A stretch of 64,000 bases of DNA from Ophryocystis elektroscirrha (Eukaryota; Apicomplexa; Conoidasida; Neogregarinorida; Ophryocystidae), in contig JAQIFP010000003.1 in the NCBI GenBank assembly GCA_030141585.1, positions 217,447 to 281,446 on the forward strand, written 5' to 3'. This document shows, piece after piece, positions 1 to 9,913 of this stretch. The notes under the pieces are model-generated. The model was given only the letters and a program-made list of their open reading frames with translations. It searched no databases and was not told where the DNA came from. The first letter of the stretch is position 1; every line of letters begins with the position of its first letter. The position numbers and the translations under genes are program-made.

Positions 1-816
1 TTTAAGTTTCCACCGTTCCAGAGTTTCTTTAATTAAACCTGAATTTACACAAGGGTATAAAATGCGTTCAGCCGACTTCTCAAACTCTTCATAAACATTT
101 TGACAGCTCAATTGGATTGAATTAAGCTGACACCCAAATTTTCCTCCTAGTGCCAAAAAAACATGACACTTATTCTTTACTATAGCTTGAATTCGTGGGT
201 GAGAAATACTGTTAAAGTTGCTTTCTTGTGAACTTATAGCAAACTCATTTCCGCTTATACGAAAGCTGAACGGAGTATCCGTGAGTGTATACCGCTGCTT
301 AAGTTTGTGTATAGGAGAATTGGGAATCATGTCTTTCGTACTCGTCGTACTTATGTAACCAATTACATGGTAGTTTCTTATATTAATTTTAATATATGTT
401 AAGCATTTATGTAACAGGTATCTAATGAGTATTTGTTTGAAAGAATTATAATTGTTTGAAATGTCATATTGAGTGGTATTTTCTATTTTAATTTTTTTGG
501 AAGGTTTACGTTCAGCAAAGTTTATATGTATATATATAATTGCGTCATTTATAATTAGTTCACAGTGTATGTAAGGTTTTCGCTTCAATTTTAATGACAC
601 ATTGTTGATTTCGAATGATAAAACTTGAAGACAATTTTTTAGCCTTTGAATAATAAGTTGACTATAATATATTTTATTCAAAAATAAATAACCAGGAAAT
701 AATACATATCTATTCTGGAAGATAATAGCTAGAACTTTTGAAATACAAAATGCACAAACATTACTGAAAAGCCAAAGTAGCAAACACCATTTGATTATTG
801 ATAAGATAAAAATCAT
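1..816 (-). CDS. Membrane-anchored protein of unknown function, N-terminal part (open at window edge)
   Basis: One uninterrupted reading frame of 272 codons runs from an ATG at 816 off the left edge, so only the N-terminal part is visible. The first 35 to 40 residues are strongly hydrophobic (MIFILSIIKWCLLLWLFSNV), as in a signal anchor or signal peptide. A second hydrophobic stretch around residues 40-55 reads LFPGYLFLNKIYY. The rest is basic and beta-rich without low complexity, including EINNVSLKLKRK near residue 75. That layout, an N-terminal anchor followed by a short beta stretch with NVSLK, resembles the start of bridge-like lipid-transfer proteins of the BLTP2/Hobbit/SABRE type. The resemblance is slight and I do not claim it. 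No introns are seen, which is unusual for this window. Confidence 0.6.
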   Translation of the reverse strand, partial: MIFILSIIKWCLLLWLFSNVCAFCISKVLAIIFQNRYVLFPGYLFLNKIYYSQLIIQRLKNCLQVLSFEINNVSLKLKRKPYIHCELIINDAIIYIHINFAERKPSKKIKIENTTQYDISNNYNSFKQILIRYLLHKCLTYIKINIRNYHVIGYISTTSTKDMIPNSPIHKLKQRYTLTDTPFSFRISGNEFAISSQESNFNSISHPRIQAIVKNKCHVFLALGGKFGCQLNSIQLSCQNVYEEFEKSAERILYPCVNSGLIKETLERWKLK

Positions 817-1223
817 TTACATAGTTATTTTTAAAATTCCGGTTACTTATCTTGGCCCTATATACTATATTATGAATTTAATTAATTTTAGCGAGCATAT
901 TTCGAAAAATCATTTTGAAACTTTTACAAATTTTTAACAAATATTTAACACGCTGTATTTGTAATTTATAAATAAGGTAAATATATCGCAATATATGATT
1001 TTTTAATTGTTATATTTATATTCTTATTAGATTAACTAAATTTTTGTACACAACTGGAATTATAGAAAAAAGAGTAAAATTAAAAAAAAAATAATTACAT
1101 TATTTAGACGTTCAAGAAAATTGTTGCTATTGAATCAGCGATCATGTGTGAACAATCATATCAAAAATAGATTTGATTATATTGAGTTTTATTTTCATCA
1201 TTTAAAAGCAACTTAATTTACAC
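817..1223. other. Intergenic AT-rich spacer
   Basis: About 400 bases of AT-rich DNA lie between the start of the left-edge gene and the 3' end of TMA7. I see no open frame, RNA gene or repeat here. It should hold the promoter of the left-edge gene and the TMA7 3' UTR. Confidence 0.5.
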
Positions 1224-1496
1224 TTATTTTTTCTTTTTGGCTAAAATTTTATCTCGGGCTGCTTTAAGTTCCCTATGTAAAAATAATTAGCATGATTTTT
1301 TAAACAAATCAAATTTAAGTGTAAAACTAAATATACAAAAATGCATACTTATTTTTTTCAGCTTGTGCCAATTTAAAGGCTTTGTCTTCTTCTGTTTCGA
1401 CTGGATTATCTTTTTTAGCTGTTTTTAAAGGTTTTTTTTTACCAGCCTGCAAATTAAATATATTTTAAGATCAGTATACTTGAGTGTTTAAAGGCA
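1224..1496 (-). CDS. TMA7: TMA7, translation machinery-associated protein 7 (CCDC72 family)
   Basis: Three small exons (1479-1496, 1349-1446, 1224-1272) join in frame into a 54-residue, very lysine-rich protein. The segments GKKKPLK, then EEDKAFKLAQAEKN, then KELKAARDKILAKKKK are the TMA7 family pattern; human and yeast members are 64 residues. TMA7 associates with ribosomes in yeast and influences translation, though its exact role is poorly known. The introns are 32 and 76 nt. The first exon is only six codons, and its start is chosen because it gives a clean GT..AG junction in frame with GKKKPLK; an alternative first exon is possible. The start lies only 51 bp from the stop codon of GRWD1 on the same strand. 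Confidence 0.85.
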
Positions 1497-1547
1497 TACT
1501 AGAATACTGACCACTATATAATTTACCAGGAACGGTGTAACATACCT

Positions 1548-3531
1548 TTAGATCTCACAAGGTTTAATAAATCTTATGCATTGTTCTGTAGCACATACTA
1601 CAAGTCCTAAAATAGCCAAATAGAATATTACTTTATTATACAATGTATTTTTGTATTAATTTTTCTATAAATTATTATAAAACTTTTTAATTTTTTTAGA
1701 GTGATAAGGCATTTTATTATTAATTTAATTACCAGGTATTTGAGGATGAAATTTTATTTGAGATGTGTTACACATTTCTTTATGAGCTAGCATTAATTGG
1801 TACCATGATCTGTCATTATTTTCTAACAACTCTTTATCTGTATCTTCCACTGATAAGTCCCAAAAAGACACTATACTGTTGTCGTTTGCTGCTGCATATA
1901 CAGCAGAGTCTTTAGGATGCCAATCAACACTCTGAAGCCAAAATTATGTAAAACAAAGTGCTTCTGTAACTTTCAAATGCATACCTTGATACCATAATCA
2001 TCAATTTTTAGCAACGAAAGAGGGTACTTGATATTTCGACAATCATATACTGACGTTAAACCATCACTCCAACCACATAAAATATGTTTATCCATGTAAG
2101 GGGACCATCTCACCGAATCCAAATTTGCATTACGATGCTGCAGTAAAATTAAATAATTTAATATTTAAATAATTTTAAATGTATATGAACATATATAGAT
2201 TTAATATTTCACTGAAAATTATAATTACCAGGCTTGTTGTTGATGAAAAACTTCTAATATCCATGATGTGCAAATATCCATCGTCACCTCCAGAAGCAAA
2301 AATATTATTTGAGCTCTGATGTGGATTCCACCGAACAGTTGAAACAATGTCTGTATGCTGTGATAACTTATTCAATACTTTCCATCCTCCTTCAACAGGT
2401 TCAAACAAACAGCAAGTGGAATCCGAACTACCAGTAACCAAATATCCAGTTTTATTTGGATTAAATTGTAGGGCGTAACCTTCTAGATTATGTCCATCAT
2501 ATTTGAATTTAAATACTGAGTCATCATTAGTTTTCACTGTTAAATCGTCTAGAGCATCTATGTGAGATTTCATATCCCATATATAAACGTTTCCATCGTC
2601 ACTCCATGTAGATACTAATCGTGGCAACTGGGGGCAAACAGACACACAAAGAACATCCCCAGGGTGTTTACGGTGACAGTAAGTAAAAGCAGGATTCTAT
2701 CAAAAATTAGAAATAATAATAATAATAAAACCCCGCTTTATGCACATAAATATATTTTTGTTACCTTTTTCATTCCATCATTTGAGTCTTCATCGGAATT
2801 GTCATCAGATGTATCGTTATCGGATAAATTATCCATATTAATTTTCTTCCCAGTTAAATTCCAAAGTTTTAAGGCGTATAGTCGGCTCCTAAATACAACA
2901 GCGGAATTAATCTAGCTTTAACTCAACATTTAAAGCTCGAATCAAGCTAAAAATATTCATCAACTCAATGTATAACGATGAAACATGAAATTTGTATCAT
3001 ATACATGATGAGTAATTGTTATTACGAGGCATTTTTATCAGATTCTGTTCCTGCAATCATATACATAGTATGGGGAAATTCGGTGCGATCCTATCAAATT
3101 AATGGATGTTAACTTATGCATACTTGTCCTAATTTATCAGGCAGAAAATCAAAAGCAAAACAACTCCAATCAAGATACAGAGTGTGTCTCAAATCATATA
3201 CAGGCTCAATTATTTCTTCATCTTAATTAATCCATAAATGTATAAATGCTATGGATTACCTTCATTAGTCATAAAACTGGCTGAAACTTTTTCTTTCTTT
3301 ACATTATGTGAATCTTTATTAAGGTTTTTTTTCATTTTTTGTTTCAAAGTCTCTTTCTTATTTAACTTTTTGGACTTTAAGGGTTTTGAATTCTGCAATA
3401 ATAACAATTAAAAAAATAATTGTGTGAAGTAATAAAATTCAGTAACGTTTTAACATATAAAAACATGCAAACATACTAAAATAAAGCTGCGTATTTATTG
3501 AAAAACGTACTTTAGCTATGATTTTAGTCAT
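1548..3531 (-). CDS. GRWD1: GRWD1/Rrb1-like glutamate-rich WD-repeat protein, ribosome assembly chaperone
   Basis: Exons on the minus strand run from an ATG at 3531 (MTKIIAK) to a stop at 1548. The order of segments matches the GRWD1/Rrb1 family: a lysine-rich N-terminus, the entry motif YDLRHTLYLDWSCFAFDFLP, FPHTMYMIAGTES, an acidic stretch DNDTSDDNSDEDSND, WD repeats including GNVYIWDMKSH, GDDGYLHIMDIRS and SVDWHPKDSAVYAA, and a C-terminal HPQIPGLVVCATEQ. In yeast and humans this protein is a dedicated chaperone of ribosomal protein L3 and acts in 60S subunit assembly in the nucleus. The final exon (1548-1606) lies behind a 126-nt intron and was recognised because it supplies the expected family C-terminus. 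The gene is divergent from RPB8. Confidence 0.88.
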
Positions 3532-3761
3532 TTACACTGTTGTCCTATATTGCCTTAAGATACTACTATAATAGGATTTTTTCGGTGAATCGTGGTCAAC
3601 TATTAATTAAAGAAGTCTTAAAGTTAAATTATAAGTGTGTAATATATTATTTTTTAGATCAAATAGTTTGTGAAATGTAGTTAATAATTCATTAAATGCA
3701 TATAAGTTATGATACTATTTAGAACATTTTTCAAATTTACGGATTTTATTAGTCAAATTGT
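3532..3761. promoter_or_regulatory. Shared divergent promoter region of GRWD1 and RPB8
   Basis: The 230 bp between two divergent start codons must contain both promoters. The sequence is AT-rich, with runs such as taatatattattttttag, and no strong motif stands out. It is inferred to be a bidirectional promoter only from gene layout. Confidence 0.5.
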
Positions 3762-4304
3762 ATGAAGCGTCAGAAGTTCACAGCCGCTCCTTTACAGTGG
3801 CCCAGCTTATTATTCGAAGACCGATTTTTACTGAAAAGCGTAGATAACAGCAAGTTTGAAAGGGCAAGCCGGATACGTGCCAAGAGTATTGGATATGACG
3901 CTGAAATCATATTAGATATCAATACTTCAATATATCCTGTACATCCGAAAGAAGTAATCACAACAAATATTATTTGCTCATTAGAGTATAACAATTGCAA
4001 TATCTACTGAAGTTGCTCCTTTAAAGAGTGAGCCTAAAACAGCTTATGATTTAATTGACACTAACGAAAAAACTTTGATGGATTTTTATGATTATTGTAT
4101 GTACGGTAAAGTATTCCGTGTTGAAGATAAAACACCAGATGTCAGGTAAAATTCTCGCACTATTTACTAAATATATTTATTAGGACAATTTATGCTTCTT
4201 TTGGAGGGTTATTGTTGTCACTTACCGCTGAAAAAGAAATTGTGACCGAATTAGAGTTAGATTTAAGAATATATCTGTTAATTCGTAAAGATAAAGAATA
4301 TTAA
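3762..4304 (+). CDS. POLR2H: RNA polymerases I, II and III shared subunit RPB8 (POLR2H)
   Basis: Three exons (3762-3953, 3985-4145, 4184-4304), with introns of 31 and 38 nt, give a 157-residue protein; the human protein has 150. Family landmarks appear in order: LLFEDRF, FERASRI, the signature ILDINTSIYPV, DYCMYGKVFRVED, IYASFGGLLLSL and the C-terminal ELDLRIYLLIRKD. RPB8 is an OB-fold subunit common to all three nuclear RNA polymerases and binds the large subunit. The N-terminus is about 15 residues longer than in animals, so the real start could be an internal codon. It is convergent with eIF1, whose stop lies 73 bp away. Confidence 0.93.
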
Positions 4305-4377
4305 TACATTCAGTTTTCATACAAAAAAAAGTGCTCAACATATGTCAAAACGCTATTCAATCGGCTATTTAATAGTA

Positions 4378-4710
4378 TTATGCTCCGTGTACTTTAATTA
4401 AATCTTGTCGAACAATATCTTGAGAAGCTAAAAATGCAGCAACTTCAGCACGTTGATCTCCTTGTAATTGAATAATTTCACCCCACTCTTCGTGTTTAAT
4501 TACAGTTCCATTGCAACTAAGCTGCTTTCGTAGAGCTTTACATATTTTTTTTATATCAAAATTTTCGTTAAGTCCTTGCACAGTTGTTAAACTTTTACGT
4601 CCATTCCTTTGTTGATTACGTATATGTACGTAATTTTGAGATCCACCATTCGATTGTTTAGATGTGGTGAACGGGTCTTCAGTTCCTAAATTGTAAGTTT
4701 CCAGTGACAT
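4378..4710 (-). CDS. EIF1: Translation initiation factor eIF1 (SUI1)
   Basis: A single coding exon encodes 110 residues; eIF1 is usually 108-113. The core VHIRNQQRNGRKSLTTVQGL is nearly invariant in the family and is followed by CNGTVI, IIQLQGDQR and the C-terminal IKVHG. eIF1 binds the 40S subunit near the P site and keeps the scanning complex open until a correct AUG is met. The start is the ATG at 4710, just upstream of DPF, a position typical for the family. Any intron would be in the 5' UTR. Confidence 0.95.
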   Translation of the reverse strand: MSLETYNLGTEDPFTTSKQSNGGSQNYVHIRNQQRNGRKSLTTVQGLNENFDIKKICKALRKQLSCNGTVIKHEEWGEIIQLQGDQRAEVAAFLASQDIVRQDLIKVHGA

Positions 4711-5513
4711 ACGAAGTCTGCAAAAATTACGATCAGACAGGAAGAAAATTTATATTAATTTTATCTAAAACTATATCAAGTTAAATAATTATTTGATAAA
4801 ACAACATGTGATACTAGAATATTTAAAAAACATCGAAAGTTCAGGAATTCGAAATAGTTTGCATATTTATTAAACTTATAAAACAATAAACTGTAAAATA
4901 CCTTTTCCCTTTTTTTGTGTATAGATTAAATTAATTCAAATAAAATTCCTTATTTACGTATAAATATATAAATTTAAAAAGTTAAATTTAAATACTTTTG
5001 AAAATATGAAAATAATCAAGCCTGTTTATATCTGTTTACTGGGACACGCAAAATAAAATTTCTTAATTAGTATATTGTGATTATATAGTGAACTAAATTT
5101 AAAATTTATAAAAGACCTTAAGATGTGTATTATTTTATTTTAGAGATAAATGAAAGTTGTAGATGTCTGTGTTCTTTTTTAAAAATAATATTTTCGAAAA
5201 CCTAAAGTCGAATAAGTAAAATTACATGTTGCTCTAATATACATTAATTGCTGTATATACGAGCTGTTTGATAGTGATTATTATCGGAATTTGTAGAAAG
5301 AAAATTAATTACAATACGTTTTAATAAAAGTTATAATTATTGTAAGTATAATAATTATACAGATTAAAAAAAATTGACTTTAAAAAATCTACATATATAT
5401 ACTGTAATCCAAATAGTGAACTGTCATGATGACTATAAATAAAGACTCATCAAAACATTAACTATACATAAAACGAATGAAAAATTGATACCGTGTATAC
5501 ATAATAACACATA
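4711..5513. other. Intergenic AT-rich spacer
   Basis: About 800 bases with no frame, RNA gene or repeat that I can support. It must hold the eIF1 promoter and the 3' end of the RRM-protein gene. Confidence 0.5.
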
Positions 5514-8500
5514 TTATGCTTTTAATCCTCTTTGAGCTTTAGACTCAGCAAAACGAATTTCAAATGGTCTGCTTGCATTCTAAAAATATAGGAAAGTTGA
5601 TCAAGAATGTTGTGTTGTGAACATAGTTGTGTAAAATTTGCCACTTACCGCAATACAATAACGACCGTTCAAAGCTTGTATGGCAGCTTCAGCATCTTTA
5701 TATCTATTGAAAGAAATAAACCCTGAGCATTTAGATCTTTTATTCCGGTCACGTAATATACATAACTCTTCATATTTTCCGTACACGCTGAAAAGTTGAG
5801 CCAGTTCTTCTTCTGTTGTATCCAATGTAATGTTACCAAAAAAAAGTTTTACACACTCTCCTCCTGGTTGTAGATTTAATGGCAGATTCAGTCTATCTAA
5901 TTCTCCACTAGCAAATTTGACTTGTATAGGGCCCAAATCCTTACAATAACAAACGTTAGTATATTGATAAACATTACGGCATAAATCTCATTGAAAAGAA
6001 TAATTGGTTTTCTAGTTTATACATATATTCACGTTACTCACTACAACTTGTTTATTTTACGTATTATAAGCCTAAAGTTTACCCATATTCACATTTATAA
6101 AATATTTAATTAAATATGTACATTTTTTAATTTATCGAAAGATAGCGAGAAAAAATATGATTGTCAATTAATGGTTTCTATGAAATTATAGTCTTAATTA
6201 ATTCGTAATATCCTATATATATTTACATTTATAGTAATAACAAAAAATTATGTCAGGGCTAATCTTATTAAACTATACATATTTATAATAAGTGAATGAA
6301 TGTATTTGGTAAACATTGGATATATTAGTAAATATTGATTTTAATTATTGATATTATGCGCTTACTTTATCTAAAGAAACTACTTGATTGAGTTGTCTAA
6401 TCGCTTGACATGCGGTCTGTAAATTAGCAAACCTTACAAACCCACACCCTATGAGTAAATATAATAAAAAGTTGTTTACTTTGCATTTGTGTGTTCTTCC
6501 TATCACGAATTATATTGCACTCTAAAACATTTCCGAAAACGTCAAATACTCTAATATAAGAATGAATGACTTTAGTGACAGTTTAGCAAATTTTTTTTAT
6601 TTAAGTAGTTTATTTTGCATTACTTTTTCAAATCACGGTTTGTATACCATTTAGGGATTTTCCCCACAAATAAACGGACGCTACTTTCCATGTCAAAGCT
6701 CGAAACTTTATTTAAATTATTATTGTCGTACAAGTTCTTGATATAATTTTTGGAATTATTTTGCGCGGATGAATAAAGCTTCAAATAATCCATGCTTTTC
6801 AAAGAGTCATTAGAATTATAAACGTTTTTGTTTCTGGGCGAAATACTTTGTGATGTTGCTGCGGATACATATTCAGTGGAACTACGTGGAGAAGAGTAAG
6901 TATAACCATTACTGTAATTGATCCGCCAGTTTTGCTGATCGTTTGTGGTGTACTTGTCTAGATGCTGTGATTGATATGATTGGGCTTTATCACTGTTTGT
7001 ACTTGTGGGTAATATGGGCATTGATTTAATAGTTGTGCACGGTTCAAGATATATTTGATTTGATAAATTGTAATAATCTGTTTGATTGTTTACAATATTT
7101 TTTTTTAAGCTACTATTAGAAGACATATTCAATTGTGATGAGTTTTCATCTTTCCAAGCCTCATTGGAAGATATTAATGAGTTTTGCGTATTTAGATCGT
7201 ACCATGTAGTTTTCGAATAATTAGTGTCATTGAAAGATTCGCTTTTCTTTTCCAAAAAAGCTTTTTGTATTTGCCGTGTCCTACTTGCAGAAGGTATAGG
7301 AGATAATGTTTTTGCGGGGAAGTTTGATATGGACGATAACTGGTTTTTCATACATATAGGTGTATGAGGAGTACGTGGTGTTCCTATGCGTAAACTAGGT
7401 AGTTCAGTAATGGACCTTAGTGGAAGAGTAGGTACTTTATAATCATAACCACTATTTGAACGTTCTAAAGTTCTGTCTGTTATTGGATTAGATTTTTCCT
7501 CTATTTCTTCACTTGATGCATCTATTTGGCAGTTACGCCTATATGGTGAAGATATTCTAGAATATGCACTAGGGCATGTTGAATTGTAAAGTGTAGTTCC
7601 AATAGAGCGGTTGTATTCAACAGGTCTATTATTTGGCTTCAAATCATGATGTTCAGAATAACTACTATTGGTCGTCGTATTATTAGAATCTACTTTTAAT
7701 CTATTTCTCATATATTCACCTATGTGATAGTTGTATATTTTAGTTATTTCAAGTTGTTGAAGAGAAGAGGCAGATGCTGATAAACTATCATCTCCTTTAT
7801 AGTGCGTAATAAGCGGTGCACTCTCAGATGGTTGAAGTAAAAATGACGAAGGGAATAGTGAAGATGACACTCCAGTACCATCCAGATTATTTGCTATATC
7901 AAAATTTGAATTTAAATTGTGATCAAATTCTTGAGAAGAATTTTTACTGAAAGATACAGCTGGCTGTGACAAAGATATTCGTCGATTTAATCGATTATAA
8001 CGATCAAATACGTATGAGTTATGTGACATAGCAAGATCTGTCCAGATGGATGTTTTTTGGTTTAATAAAGAATTCTTTAATACTTCTTCACGTCTAAAAT
8101 CTTCGTTTGTTTCTTCAGTATCTTCATATTGTTCATTTAAGTAATATACAGGACTTTCAGCATTTTTTGTATTCACATGTTTTAAATTGAAGTATGATTC
8201 GTAATTCTGGGAAGAAGGCATAAAATTAGAAAACTTATTTTTTATACTATCAAAATCATTATAAGATTTGCTTTTATTTTTAATTCTATAAGAATGCTCT
8301 AAAAAATAATCATCTGACCCATTATTAACGTTGTTGTTATTATTGATATGGTTTAACTTTGGGCTGGTTGAGCTATTAAGAAAACTGTCATTTGTATTCT
8401 GTCGTATAATTTTCCCATCTTCTTTAAAATCATTTAGAAAATCATTAGACATTAAAGAAGAAGATATTATACTATGAGATGAGTTATTATTTGAACTATT

Positions 8501-8938
8501 TTGACGCATATCATTTCGTAAATTGTTATAGTAATCTTCGTTTTCATTATTACTTTGTAGATAAGCGTTTTCGCGATTTGATAATATAAATGATGATGAC
8601 TTGGATTGCGACATGTTTTTAAGCCACTTATCTTGATAATTTTGATCTCCAGAAAGTGCCTCTGCTGGCTGCGATGAGAATATTTCACTATTGCACATTC
8701 TGTAAAACGGTTTTTCTTTGCCATCATTAAATCTGTTATCTAAATCGTCTTCCAAAGCATCGTTAAGTGATGTAAACGATAATTTTTTTTGCGATAAATA
8801 AGAAGTACTCCGATTATTATCACAATATGACGGAAAATATAAATTACATGATGAGGGCTTTGTTAGATCTTTGTTAAAAATACTTTCATTCTGTAAACTA
8901 TATCTATCACATTTACTAGTTTGCGCAACCATATTCAA
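5514..8938 (-). CDS. CELF/Bruno-type RNA-binding protein with a long low-complexity N-terminal region
   Basis: A 772-codon first exon starts at the ATG at 8938. Its first 750 residues are Asn/Ser-rich and disordered, and it ends inside an RRM. Spliced continuations (6560-6430, 5945-5652, 5582-5514) complete two RRMs. RRM1 has RNP2 RLFVGKIP and RNP1 CGFVRFAN, and ends with GPIQVKFASGE. RRM2 has RNP2 VKLFFGNI and RNP1 CSGFISFNR, and ends RPFEIRFAES. The paired RRMs and the segment joining them (VKFASGEL) resemble CELF/Bruno-like proteins and plant FCA, which bind UG-rich RNA to control splicing, stability or translation. Unlike animal CELFs there is no third RRM, and the RRMs sit at the very C-terminus. 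The intron splitting RRM1 is 73 nt. The family call is fairly sure; the role here is inferred. Confidence 0.75.
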
Positions 8939-9913
8939 AACCTAATACAATACTATACAAATTTCTTATCAAGGGTTTTTTTCTAAAGGTTATGTATTTT
9001 GAACATTTAAATAAAAAAAATGGTTTAAACCGGTCGCTAAAGTCACATAGCCTATACGCTTAACATGCAAAATTTCACATGTTTTATTAGATAACATTTG
9101 TATATTGATGGTAATATAGTAAGTTTATTCGTTATTATCATTAATTGCGATTGTATATTTATTCTCATTTAAATCAGTCATAACATACCATCCTACTACC
9201 CACCTAAGTTACATATATTATTATCTTATCTTAAATTTTATTTTATAAATCTGTAAGAATTATAATTATAAAACATGAAAACAAGACCTGAGCATGTACA
9301 TGTATCCTTTAAAAACTTTTCGAAGTACATCAACAATTTCTCAAATTATTCTAAAATAAGACACAGCAACTTATACTATATTCTTAAATACTTGTTTGTC
9401 GAGTACAAAATTAATTTGTAATACTAAATACTGCGTTTCACTAATCAACATATATATTATACAATCTAGCTTTATTCAATTAGTATCAACTAATTTCAAC
9501 ACAATTAGTAATTTGCCCATTGATTATGTATATGCACAATGTCATTATTGCAAGTTTGACTAAAATTATGTGAACTCAAAAAATTATCAAATTATTAATT
9601 GTTAAGCGGTTCCTGTACTGATCGCGCCATCCTAAATATTGTACTTTGTATAAGTCATCTGAAAACTCAGAAATATTTCTTCTTTTAGTCTATTATTATT
9701 ATTAAGTTACTGTGTGAATACTTAAAGTTGAATTTTGAAAGTATAATCCAGCCAATAATTAATTCTGATTTTGCAATGAGTATGTATCAATTATTTTTCA
9801 TATGTTTGTAAAAAATATGCCAACAAATAAAATAATCCTGTTTAAAACATTAAATTTTACAAAATTTCTATAATAAGTATTATGCTCACAAAAAAAACAT
9901 TTTAAGCTGTATT
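8939..9913. other. Intergenic AT-rich spacer
   Basis: Nearly 1 kb between two divergent genes. The only discrete element seen is a perfect 10-bp palindrome GGTTTAAACC at 9022-9031, about 85 bp upstream of the RRM-protein start. The rest shows no frame, RNA gene or repeat. Confidence 0.5.
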
